A model generated the notes under the pieces. It was given only the letters and a program-made list of their open reading frames with translations. It did not search any database and was not told where the DNA came from. The position numbers and the translations under genes were made by a program. DNA of 64,000 nt, taken from the NCBI GenBank assembly GCA_038818725.1, contig JAWAYL010000003.1, positions 1-64,000 of the forward strand. Direction: 5' to 3'. Below, in pieces: positions 27,166 through 35,394 of this stretch. Source of the DNA: JACIWB01 sp038818725. Its GTDB lineage: Archaea; Thermoplasmatota; E2; UBA202; JdFR-43. Each line of letters begins with the position of its first letter. Positions within the stretch are counted from its first letter, which is position 1.

Positions 27166-27625
27166 AGCCAAAGCCCTTTACTGTTGGCAGACCTTGATTT
27201 TTCCATTCAACAATTCCTCCTTGCATGTTATATATTTTTCCTTCGAAACCAGCTTCTTCAAGCATTTTTCCTGCTATATAGCTTCTATTTCCTGTTCTGC
27301 AGTACAAAATTATTTCTTTTCCTTTAAAAATTGTTTTAAAAATATTTAGCAGATAAGGACTTTCCATCCACTGCAATGTAAATAATATTGGCTTGTCATA
27401 AATATGAGGAGTTGCTATTCTCTCATTGAAATATTCATTGAAATATCTTACATCTACAGGATGCTGTATTCCATCTTCTTCGCTATTTAGCATATTCCAT
27501 GCTTGGAGGACAGTAATGTTAGTCAATTCTATAATTCTGCTATTTTCTATTTTTTCGCTTTTAGTTTCACTTATATTGAAGTTTGCCAGTATAAGAAATA
27601 CAACCAATATAGCTAATTTTTTCAT
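27149..27625 (-). CDS. Exported rhodanese-domain protein
   Basis: 158 residues from ATG 27625. A signal peptide (MKKLAILVVFLILANF) is followed by one rhodanese domain: PVDVRYFNEYF at the start, active-site loop ILYCRTGNRSYIAGKML with the catalytic Cys, and the ending GGIVEWKNQGLP. Extracytoplasmic rhodaneses transfer sulfane sulfur or bind persulfides; substrate unknown. An earlier in-frame start 12 nt upstream is possible but less likely because MKKLAI begins a good signal peptide. Confidence 0.8.
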   Translation of the reverse strand: MKKLAILVVFLILANFNISETKSEKIENSRIIELTNITVLQAWNMLNSEEDGIQHPVDVRYFNEYFNERIATPHIYDKPILFTLQWMESPYLLNIFKTIFKGKEIILYCRTGNRSYIAGKMLEEAGFEGKIYNMQGGIVEWKNQGLPTVKGFGFKLGI

Positions 27626-27694
27626 GATATTAAGCAAAAAAGAATATAAAATTTTTCTGCAAGGATTTATAAATGGATAAAAAATTTATAAGCA

Positions 27695-28075
27695 ATGTAT
27701 AAATTGCCAAAAGAAGAAGAAATAAGAAGAGCAATTTTCAATGCAATTAAAAAAGAGAGGAGCTTTAACTCTTTAAAAGATTTCAGGGATAAAATCTTGA
27801 ATGAATTGAAAAAAATTGATGAAAATTATACAATAAGCTTGGGGAGAGCAAGAAGCTTAATAGCTCGCTCAGGCTTTGTAAAGATATCTATAAAAAATAA
27901 AAAAACGGATAAAAAAATTTTGAAATGCCCTGTTTGTAGCGGAAATCTTGAAAAATTAAAAAATTTATCTTTGCTGGGAGAAAAAATTGTAGTTGGTTAT
28001 AGATGCAAAATTTGTGGTTATAAAGCAAAAAAAGGAGAAATGCCCTATAGATATGAATTCCACTTTACCAAATAA
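27695..28075 (+). CDS. Conserved archaeal zinc-ribbon protein, function unknown
   Basis: 126 residues. The N-terminal half is a helical, basic domain (KDFRDKILNELKKIDENYTISLGRARSLIARSGFVKI). The C-terminal half holds a zinc ribbon of CPVCSG and CKICGYKA. Such two-part proteins occur widely in archaea as possible nucleic-acid binders. A TATA-like ATTTATAAAT near 27664-27673, about 25 nt upstream, implies a leaderless start. It precedes tRNA-Leu. Confidence 0.6.
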   Translation: MYKLPKEEEIRRAIFNAIKKERSFNSLKDFRDKILNELKKIDENYTISLGRARSLIARSGFVKISIKNKKTDKKILKCPVCSGNLEKLKNLSLLGEKIVVGYRCKICGYKAKKGEMPYRYEFHFTK

Positions 28076-28103
28076 TTATTTATACTAAATTTATTTTTCT
28101 TGT

Positions 28104-28188
28104 GCAGGGGTAGCCAAGCCAGGCCAACGGCGCAGGACTTAAGATCCTGTGGTGAAGTCCTTCGAGGGTTCAAATCCCTCCCCCTGCA
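28104..28188 (+). tRNA. tRNA-Leu(TAA)
   Basis: Acceptor GCAGGGG (28104-28110) pairs with CCCCTGC (28181-28187), discriminator A28188. The anticodon loop CTTAAGA gives anticodon TAA at 28140-28142, and a long variable arm is present as in class II tRNAs. The T-arm GAGGG-TTCAAAT-CCCTC is uninterrupted, in contrast to the three other tRNAs of this window. No CCA is encoded and no intron is seen. Confidence 0.93.
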
Positions 28189-28227
28189 TTTTCGCTAAGT
28201 TTTTATATCATTAAAATTTTCTATCCA

Positions 28228-28869
28228 ATGGAAATTTTTGAAAGAATAAAACAGGGGATTATAGTTGAAGTAGATAATGTAAAGCAGGCTATTGAGATAG
28301 ATAAGCATGCTCATGGGGTTTTTTTAAGAAATTTTGATATTGAAATGATAGAAGAAATAAAAGAAGAAGTTTCTTTGCCATTAATTGCAAGTTGCAGAGT
28401 TGGACATTTTATTGAAGCAAGAATTCTAGAAAAAATAGGCGTAGATATAATTGATGAAAGTGAGGCGGGAGATATGGAATATATAAAAAAGAAAGATTTT
28501 TCCACTCCATTTATGTGTAAAATTAATAGCATAGAGGAAGCAAAGGAGAGAATAGATGAAGGAGCAAAAATACTCAGAACAGATTTTGGAGCCCTTGAAG
28601 ATGTTTTATGGCTTATAAAAGAAGGAAAGGAAAAAAAATTAAAGGCTTTGCTTTTTATTGCTCTTGAAATTGCATCTCCTGCAGATGTTGCTCTTCTTTT
28701 TCAAATTGGAGCAGATGGAATAATTATTTCCTCTAATATCTTTCGCTCTCCAAATCCGCCAAAACTCCTTGATAGTATAGTAAATGCATCTCTGAATTAT
28801 AACAACATAGAAAAAATAGTTGAATTGAGCAGACAGATTAAAAAAATTCTGCCTTCTGAAGCGAAATAA
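28228..28869 (+). CDS. PdxS-like protein lacking both catalytic lysines (pseudoenzyme candidate)
   Basis: 213 residues, against about 290 for true PdxS (pyridoxal 5'-phosphate synthase). The TIM-barrel signature is clear: IIVEVDNVKQA, CRVGHFIEARILEKIGVDIIDESEA, ILRTDFGAL, ASPADVALLFQIGADGIIISSNIF. However, S55 stands where Bacillus subtilis PdxS has catalytic K81 (MAKxRIGH reads IASCRVGH), D119 where it has K149 (RTKGEPGTG reads RTDFGALED), and E14 replaces D24. The loop after the first strand (about 14 residues) and a segment after the fifth strand (about 35 residues) are missing. PLP synthesis by the known mechanism is therefore unlikely; no PdxT is nearby. The frame is intact, so it is a maintained paralogue. 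Function unknown. Confidence 0.85.
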   Translation: MEIFERIKQGIIVEVDNVKQAIEIDKHAHGVFLRNFDIEMIEEIKEEVSLPLIASCRVGHFIEARILEKIGVDIIDESEAGDMEYIKKKDFSTPFMCKINSIEEAKERIDEGAKILRTDFGALEDVLWLIKEGKEKKLKALLFIALEIASPADVALLFQIGADGIIISSNIFRSPNPPKLLDSIVNASLNYNNIEKIVELSRQIKKILPSEAK

Positions 28870-28909
28870 ATATAAAGATGTTTTTAATTATGTATTTGGA
28901 GGCTGAAAA

Positions 28910-31900
28910 ATGAAAGGAAAAGCGAAAATAGCGGTAGGAATTGTGGTGTTATTAGCGATATCTGCGATAAGCTTTGGCATAACAATGCAGCCACAGCAGA
29001 GCAAACCTATAACAAAATTGCAGAAAAAGATAAAAACAACAGATATATCTGGAAATGAAAAAATAGAAAGCTACCTTCTCGACAGCTACATAAGGGATGA
29101 TGGCGAAGAAGCTCTTTTATTTGCTGAAGGAGACGATGCTGGCTATAATGTTGATACAGGAAATGAATTTAAGAGAGCTTTGCCAATCTATCCTGGCGAA
29201 ATTAGGGATTTAGCGCCTGGAAGAAAATTCACTGGACAACTTGATCCAGGAAGGGACAATGAAGACTGGTATTCATTTTCTGTATGTGAAAAACAAAAGA
29301 TAAAAGCTACGCTTACCCCCTCTTCAAACTTTGATTTACAGCTTGCAAATCCTAGCGGCTATGTTGTTGCAACTTCAGCAAATGCAGGAAATGCTGCGGA
29401 AAGCGTTGAATTTACTGCTAACGTGACAGGTTTATGGGCAATTCGCATATATGCAGGGAGCGGAGCAAGCGCTGGCGGCTATACTTTTGATGTTAAAATA
29501 GAGGGGCAGAACGATGCGGGCACAGGCAAGGATGCTGGAAATAGCATTTCGCAGGCAACAGCAATAACTCCTGGAACATATAATGGATATATGGATATGA
29601 ATGACTGGGAAGATTGGTATAGCTTTAGTGTTAGTGCTGGGCAGGGAATAAAAGTAGAAATAAAACCAATGCAGAAATCAGATTTTGACATACACCTTTA
29701 TGACCCAACTGGCAAATGGGTTTATAGTGCTCAATATTATGGGAATGATACTCTTGAATATCCAGCAGATAAAAGCGGAACATGGTATATAAAAATAGAT
29801 ATGTTCCCAGGATGGGATAAAAGCAAATGGCCAGAAAATTACTTCCTCTATGGCTCTGGAGTATATGAGTTAACATTAACTCTCGGTGTATCAGCTGCGC
29901 AGCCACCAGGCCCAATTCCACAGCGTGAAATAATTCCTGTTGCACAGACATTTATTGTAAATGATAATCCAAATAGCAATAGCGATGAATATGCATATAT
30001 AGCTGCTATACCAGCTGCAAACTATATTAAAGATGGAAAGAGATATGTTTCCCCAATTGTTTATAGAGGAGTAAATAAGCAAACTCATTGGTTTGGAACA
30101 GTTGATGATACAACTCAATATTTGCTTGATGATTGGAATACATATCTTGCAAGGCATGGAATGACAGCAAAAGAATATGTATTGAATGCGGATCCAGTTA
30201 AAGCAGCTGCTGAAATAGCAACTACAAAATGGACAAGTTCAAGCACTGCTGTTGTTACTGTAGATGGTAGCGACTTTAGCGATGAAATTAATACAATAGT
30301 AGACAAAGATGCAACACTTATAGTTAAAACAAAGCAAATGGTTGCTCCAAAAGGAAGTTCAAAACTTAAAGATTTGGGAGGAAAGCAGGCATTGCCAATG
30401 TTTTTGGATAAGAGCTGGGGAGCAATGACAGTCTATACACATGGCTCTGATTCGCCAGCAGTAGGAATAATAACTCCAAGATATGAGCCAGGCACTGAAG
30501 AAGATTGGCCTCATCCATATGACGCAAGAGGAGACAATACAAATATATACTTCCCTGTTTCAGTCCCAGGGTTATGGATTCCATATGTTGGTTCAAACTC
30601 CGGCGACTGGACGCTTGAAGTAACTGTTTATAGTGGAGATAGATATACAATTCCAATTTCAACAACAGATTGCAGTATAAAAGTTACTGTAACAACAGAT
30701 GAGCCAAGCTATTTAGAAGTATTCCTTATTGATCCTTATGCAAATATAAGAGATCCTTCTGTGCCACACTGGAACGGTGGACCAATAAATCCAATTCATG
30801 TATGGAATGGCGGTCATTGGGAAGGCATAGGATTTGAGAAATGGCGCAGGTGGGAGCCCACATACAGTAAAGAGCATACTGTTGAAGCTCATTATCCAAT
30901 GACAGGAAAATGGACCGCAATTGTTGCTCCTCACTATCCATATGGACAGGAAAAGACAAGCGACTCAATACCATATCATATAAAAATAGAGGTGAGGCAG
31001 CATAATCCAAAGAGAGTTAATGCTGGCTTGTCTGCTGCAAATGCTGCTGTAATTGCTTCATTGAAACATGCTCCATTGCTTTATGTAAAAGAGGATAGCA
31101 TACCTCCTGAAACAACAAACGCATTGACAAAGCTTGGAGTATCAAACATAATATTTGTAAATATTGGAAAAGTCAGCTCTGTAAGCTTGCCAGGAAGTGT
31201 TACAGAATATAAGACAATGGCAGAAGTAGTTGATGCAATAAAGAAAGATCCAAAATCAGAAAATTTCATAACAATTACTTCATTTGGCACATTAAATGGC
31301 TATTTTGCTCCTGCAGCAATGATTGCAGCATATCATGGTTCACCTGTTTTGAGCATTGGCGAAGCAGCTGAGGCATATGATATACTTGATAAAGCAACAA
31401 CATGGCGCACATATGGTGGAGGATGGTATCACGGATGCAGAGCTCAGGGGCATTTGCCATCAATGAGTGAGCCATTTGACTGGATAGATTTCTTAAAGGA
31501 TTTACTTGGAGGAAATATACCAAGCCCAGGCTTTGATTTAGAAAAAAGATGGTTTACCGCAATACATGATGGAATACATAACCTTACACTTAAATACAAT
31601 CTTGATTTGCCAGGAAAGGAAGCTTATTTATTTGTTGCAGATAGAGAGGATGATATTCGCCATCTTGCAATACTTGCAATGACAGGAAATAATTCCTATG
31701 CAGGACAAATAATATTTGACACGCCTGCAATGCAAACCGCGCTGGTATGCAGAGATATATTATATCCAGCAATAATTTATGCAAACCCAGGAAGGAATGT
31801 AACAACTTCTCAGCTGATGAACTTCCCAGATGGAAATACATGGCGCACAAATGATGGAAAATCATATTCAGTATTTTCAAGCCGTGAATTAAAGGCGTCA

Positions 31901-32596
31901 TTCAGCTCACATGGAAGATTTTATGAAGGACATTGCATATGGGAAAATCTACTTAAGAGATATAATACAGGAGTAAGCATTAGCTATTATTCCGGTCATG
32001 GAACAGGAGGAAGCGGAATTTCCGCACAGCCACGCAACTGGGCTGAAGATTTCCCACAAGCAGAGCCGAGATATGAACATTTGCATGATTTCACATGGTG
32101 GGATGGATGGCGAGGATATATGTATGATGACACTCAAACAAAAGATCCAAGATGGGGTGGATTTACATGGTATAATCCAAAAGAACCAAATCTATATGAC
32201 ATAATTCACTTCAAGTGGGTTGATCAGCTATTCCAGAATTTGCACAGCGAAATAGAATTATGGATGTCATGCACAACTGGACAGCATTTTGGTCCAGACA
32301 TATATCTTGAGCATGGAGCAGCACTTTGGTATGGAAATGCGGGCACAGGACTATGCCCACAGGAAGATTTGCTCGATGATTGGTGGATACATGATTTCCT
32401 AGTTGAAGGAAAATCAATAGGAGAAGCATTATCAACATACATATATTTGCATCAGCGCGACTATACAACAGGCGATGATTTTGCAATGTATGGTCCATCA
32501 TCAATGCAGGTTACAAATGTTCAAGTGATCTTTGGAGATCCAACACTTATATGCTATAGCCCAGAATGGGTTGAGCCAACACCAGTAGCACCATAA
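28910..32596 (+). CDS. Exported PPC-domain, peptidase C25-like giant protein
   Basis: 1228 residues. A signal peptide (residues about 1-28) is followed by two PPC (pre-peptidase C-terminal) beta-domains near residues 96-197 (DNEDWYSFSVCEKQKIKATL) and 202-324 (WEDWYSFSVSAGQGIKVEI). A long middle region precedes a caspase/gingipain-like C25 domain with candidate dyad H1030 in YYSGHGTGG and C1121 in WMSCTTGQHF, ending in GDPTLICY. It probably degrades protein outside the cell; activity is inferred from motifs. Strong leader: GGAGG a few bases before ATG 28910. The first codons and leader resemble those of the gene at 5005. No C-terminal anchor. The 3' end overlaps dphB by 43 nt. Confidence 0.82.
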   Translation: MKGKAKIAVGIVVLLAISAISFGITMQPQQSKPITKLQKKIKTTDISGNEKIESYLLDSYIRDDGEEALLFAEGDDAGYNVDTGNEFKRALPIYPGEIRDLAPGRKFTGQLDPGRDNEDWYSFSVCEKQKIKATLTPSSNFDLQLANPSGYVVATSANAGNAAESVEFTANVTGLWAIRIYAGSGASAGGYTFDVKIEGQNDAGTGKDAGNSISQATAITPGTYNGYMDMNDWEDWYSFSVSAGQGIKVEIKPMQKSDFDIHLYDPTGKWVYSAQYYGNDTLEYPADKSGTWYIKIDMFPGWDKSKWPENYFLYGSGVYELTLTLGVSAAQPPGPIPQREIIPVAQTFIVNDNPNSNSDEYAYIAAIPAANYIKDGKRYVSPIVYRGVNKQTHWFGTVDDTTQYLLDDWNTYLARHGMTAKEYVLNADPVKAAAEIATTKWTSSSTAVVTVDGSDFSDEINTIVDKDATLIVKTKQMVAPKGSSKLKDLGGKQALPMFLDKSWGAMTVYTHGSDSPAVGIITPRYEPGTEEDWPHPYDARGDNTNIYFPVSVPGLWIPYVGSNSGDWTLEVTVYSGDRYTIPISTTDCSIKVTVTTDEPSYLEVFLIDPYANIRDPSVPHWNGGPINPIHVWNGGHWEGIGFEKWRRWEPTYSKEHTVEAHYPMTGKWTAIVAPHYPYGQEKTSDSIPYHIKIEVRQHNPKRVNAGLSAANAAVIASLKHAPLLYVKEDSIPPETTNALTKLGVSNIIFVNIGKVSSVSLPGSVTEYKTMAEVVDAIKKDPKSENFITITSFGTLNGYFAPAAMIAAYHGSPVLSIGEAAEAYDILDKATTWRTYGGGWYHGCRAQGHLPSMSEPFDWIDFLKDLLGGNIPSPGFDLEKRWFTAIHDGIHNLTLKYNLDLPGKEAYLFVADREDDIRHLAILAMTGNNSYAGQIIFDTPAMQTALVCRDILYPAIIYANPGRNVTTSQLMNFPDGNTWRTNDGKSYSVFSSRELKASFSSHGRFYEGHCIWENLLKRYNTGVSISYYSGHGTGGSGISAQPRNWAEDFPQAEPRYEHLHDFTWWDGWRGYMYDDTQTKDPRWGGFTWYNPKEPNLYDIIHFKWVDQLFQNLHSEIELWMSCTTGQHFGPDIYLEHGAALWYGNAGTGLCPQEDLLDDWWIHDFLVEGKSIGEALSTYIYLHQRDYTTGDDFAMYGPSSMQVTNVQVIFGDPTLICYSPEWVEPTPVAP

Positions 32597-33366
32597 TCTC
32601 TTCCCTCTTTTATTATTTTTTCTGGGGCATTTGCTATTTTTACTAATGCTTTTTCTTCCATAAAATGCAATTTTCCAGGAAAAATTAATGAATGCGGTAG
32701 CTCGCCAAAATCTTCTTTTATTAAATCTCTTATTTTTCCAGCTTTTGCAATTGCATTGCTTGAGGAAACTCTCGCAATAACTACAATTAAGGAATTTTCA
32801 TCAACAATCCTTTCTTTCTTTATTTTTTCCATTTCAAGAAGTATTTCCATTGCTTCATTTGCACTCATGCCAATGTCAAGCAGCAATAATGAATGCAATC
32901 CCGCCTTAAGATTTTCTTTTAGATTTTCATATGGTGATAGAGGAAAATATCCTTCAGAAGGCTTAGCTATGCTTATTACTCGCCCAAACTTATAAGCTTG
33001 CAACCCAACAAAACTTGCAGATGCAGATACAATGCTAACTCCATGAATAATTTTTGTTTCAACTCCTTCTTCCATTGCCCTTATTCTGAGTTCAACATGC
33101 GTTGTTGCCTCCATCGGGTCGCCAGGCACAAGAAGCGCGACTTTATGCTTTTTTGCCTCCTCTATTACAATTTTTCCATCTTCAAGCTCTTCTCTATTTA
33201 AAACACGAATTTTTTTTCCTATAAGCTTTTCTATTTTTTCTGTTTCAACACCCATTTTGCTTGTATAAAATTCTGCAAAAATTTTATCGCATTTTCTTGC
33301 TTCCTCAAGCCCTTTTAATGTTATGTCTTTTTCATCCCACAAACCCAAGCCAATGAAAGAGAGCAT
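32554..33366 (-). CDS. dphB: Diphthine synthase (DphB)
   Basis: 270 residues from ATG 33366 (MLSFIGLGLWDEKDITLKGLE). SAM-dependent methyltransferase of the tetrapyrrole-methylase fold: VPGDPMEATTH and HGVSIVSASASFVGLQAYKFG are the family motifs. It methylates the Dph2 product on aEF2. The last ~14 residues are read antisense to the end of the C25-like gene (43 nt overlap). Divergent from trm5 with only 27 bp between start codons. Confidence 0.93.
   Translation of the reverse strand: MLSFIGLGLWDEKDITLKGLEEARKCDKIFAEFYTSKMGVETEKIEKLIGKKIRVLNREELEDGKIVIEEAKKHKVALLVPGDPMEATTHVELRIRAMEEGVETKIIHGVSIVSASASFVGLQAYKFGRVISIAKPSEGYFPLSPYENLKENLKAGLHSLLLLDIGMSANEAMEILLEMEKIKKERIVDENSLIVVIARVSSSNAIAKAGKIRDLIKEDFGELPHSLIFPGKLHFMEEKALVKIANAPEKIIKEGRDYGATGVGSTHSGL
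32597..32621 (+). terminator. Pyrimidine/T-rich terminator of the C25-like gene
   Basis: TCTCTTCCCTCTTTTATTAT and further T's follow the stop codon. The same bases lie inside the convergent dphB coding sequence, so the terminator, if used, is embedded in that gene. Confidence 0.4.
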
Positions 33367-33370
33367 AAAT

Positions 33371-33378
33371 GTATATAT
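33371..33378 (+). promoter_or_regulatory. TATA box of trm5
   Basis: GTATATAT lies 16-23 nt upstream of the GTG start at 33394; it sits within the 27 bp that separate trm5 from dphB. Confidence 0.5.
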
Positions 33379-33383
33379 GGGGG

Positions 33384-33393
33384 ATTTATATAT
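33384..33393 (-). promoter_or_regulatory. TATA box of dphB
   Basis: ATATATAAAT on the minus strand lies 18-27 nt upstream of the dphB ATG (33366) and directly abuts the trm5 start codon. Confidence 0.5.
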
Positions 33394-34377
33394 GTGAAGC
33401 ATCTCTGCATTGCAACCCCAAAAAATAAAGCGGAAGAAATAAGGAAAAAACTTATTGAAAAAAATTTAATTTCTAAAGAATTAAAGGTTATAAGAGATGA
33501 AAATTATGTATATTTTCCTTTGGAAAAGAAAATAAACTTTGACGGTTGCTTTATATGTGAAAAAGATTTTGAATATATAAAAAAAGAAAGCTATAAAGAT
33601 ATTTTGGCATCAAAAGGAATAAAATTGTCTTCTCTTTCAATTGATATAGTTGGAGATATAGCAATTTTAAGAGGAAATGAAGAAAATATAAAAGAAGTTG
33701 CGGATGCCATACTTTCATCTAATAAGCATGTTAAGGCAGTTTTTTATGATAGAGGAGTTTATGATGAATGCAGGCTTAGAGGAGTTGAATTTATTGCTGG
33801 AGAAAAAAGAACTGAAACAATTCATAATGAATATGGAATAAAAATCAAGCTTGATATTTCAAAAGTTTATTTTTCTCCCCGCCTTGCTAGCGAGAGAATG
33901 AGGATTGCAAAAATGGTTGGCGAAAATGAAATAGTAATTGATATGTTTGCTGGCGTCGCCCCTTTCAGCCTTTTAATAGCAAAATTTTCTAAAGCAAAAA
34001 AAATTTTTGCAGTAGATAAAAATGTGGATGCTGTAAGATATGCAAGGGAAAATATTTTGCTGAATAAAATAAAAAATATTGAAGTAATTGAAGGAGATGC
34101 AAGAGATGTTTTACCCTCTTTACCTTTTGCTCATCATATAATAATGAATTTGCCTCACAGGAGTTTTGAATTTTTGCCATATGCTCTTAGAAAGGGGAAA
34201 ATAATTCATTACTATGAAATAATTGAAAGGAAAAAGATTGAAGAGAGGCAGGAAGAAATAAAAGAAAAAATAAGAAAAGAGGGATATGATGCTGAAATAA
34301 AAAATATTCGTATTTTAGGAAATTATTCTCCTTCAAAATATAAAGTAGGGATGGAGCTATTCATAGAAAAATCTTAA
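33394..34377 (+). CDS. trm5: tRNA (guanine37-N1)-methyltransferase Trm5
   Basis: 327 residues. SAM-binding motif VIDMFAGVAPFSLLIAK, upstream YFSPRLASERMRI and the catalytic-region motif NLPHRSFEFLP (NPPR/NLP type) identify archaeal Trm5, which makes m1G37 in tRNA and prevents frameshifting. Start is GTG 33394, placed right after the TATA elements, hence leaderless. The 3' end overlaps the convergent M42 peptidase gene by 21 nt. Confidence 0.92.
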   Translation: MKHLCIATPKNKAEEIRKKLIEKNLISKELKVIRDENYVYFPLEKKINFDGCFICEKDFEYIKKESYKDILASKGIKLSSLSIDIVGDIAILRGNEENIKEVADAILSSNKHVKAVFYDRGVYDECRLRGVEFIAGEKRTETIHNEYGIKIKLDISKVYFSPRLASERMRIAKMVGENEIVIDMFAGVAPFSLLIAKFSKAKKIFAVDKNVDAVRYARENILLNKIKNIEVIEGDARDVLPSLPFAHHIIMNLPHRSFEFLPYALRKGKIIHYYEIIERKKIEERQEEIKEKIRKEGYDAEIKNIRILGNYSPSKYKVGMELFIEKS

Positions 34378-35394
34378 ATTTTCAACTGCTTTGGAAACAA
34401 GTTTAACACATTCTTCAAAATCGTTTAAACTAATCATCTCTACGCCTGAATGCATATATCTTGTTGGAACACTTATTACTCCACAAGGAATTCCCTCTTT
34501 TGTTAGATTTATTGCTGTTGCATCTGTTGTTCCGCCTTCGCCTACTTCAAGCTGATATTTTATTCCCTCTTTTTTTGCTGTTTCCTCAAGCCACCTAAGC
34601 ACATTCCTATGAACAATCAATCCACGCCCGCCAGCATCTACAACAGTTATAACCGCGCCGCCATCAACTTTTATGCTTTTCTCTTTTTCATCTAAGCCAG
34701 GATAATCTTTTGCATTTGCTACCTCGCAAACTATTGCAACGCTTGGGGAAATTTTATAAGCGCTTGTTTTAGCTCCTTTTAGCCCCACTTCTTCCTGAAC
34801 TGTCCCAACTGCATATATTTTTGAATTGCTTTTTATTCTTTTAATTGCCTCAATCATCATTGCAATTCCTATTCTATCATCAATCGCTTTTCCAGTTATT
34901 CTATTATTTATTAACTCCTTCATTTCGACATCAAGCGTTATAGGGCTTCCAATCTTTATTCCCTCTTTTTCCACCTCTTCTCTGCTTTTTGCTCCTATAT
35001 CTATAAACATTTCCTCCGCTAGAATTGGTTTTTTCTTTTCCTCCTCTTTCATTAAATGAGGTGGCTTTGAGCCAATTATTCCATATCTTTTTCCCTTCTC
35101 ACCATGAATAATAACTCTCCTATTTATCAAGCTCTGATCAAACCATCCTCCAATCTTTAAAAATTTTATAAAGCCATCTTCACTTATACTTTTTACCATA
35201 AGTCCAATTTCATCCATGTGGGCGGCGAGCATGATGCTTGGCTCTTCTCCGTCTTTAAAAGCAATTATATTTCCTAAATTATCCACTTCTATTTTATCAA
35301 CAAAATTTTCGAGCTCTTCTTTTATAATCTCTCTTATTTCATCTTCATATCCAGAAATGCCATGAGCATTGCATAGTTTTTTTATTAGTTCCAT
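34357..35394 (-). CDS. M42-family aminopeptidase (TET/glutamyl-aminopeptidase type)
   Basis: 345 residues. The binuclear zinc site motifs of M42 are visible: AAHMDEIGLMV, GKAIDDRIGIAMMIEA, GTVQEEVGLKGAKT (catalytic Glu-Glu), CEVANAKDYPG and RYMHSGVEMI. Archaeal M42 enzymes form dodecameric TET particles that finish cytosolic peptide degradation downstream of the proteasome, fitting a peptide-consuming organism. The ATG at 35394 overlaps the end of the following propeller gene by 10 nt. Confidence 0.92.
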   Translation of the reverse strand: MELIKKLCNAHGISGYEDEIREIIKEELENFVDKIEVDNLGNIIAFKDGEEPSIMLAAHMDEIGLMVKSISEDGFIKFLKIGGWFDQSLINRRVIIHGEKGKRYGIIGSKPPHLMKEEEKKKPILAEEMFIDIGAKSREEVEKEGIKIGSPITLDVEMKELINNRITGKAIDDRIGIAMMIEAIKRIKSNSKIYAVGTVQEEVGLKGAKTSAYKISPSVAIVCEVANAKDYPGLDEKEKSIKVDGGAVITVVDAGGRGLIVHRNVLRWLEETAKKEGIKYQLEVGEGGTTDATAINLTKEGIPCGVISVPTRYMHSGVEMISLNDFEECVKLVSKAVENLRFFYE

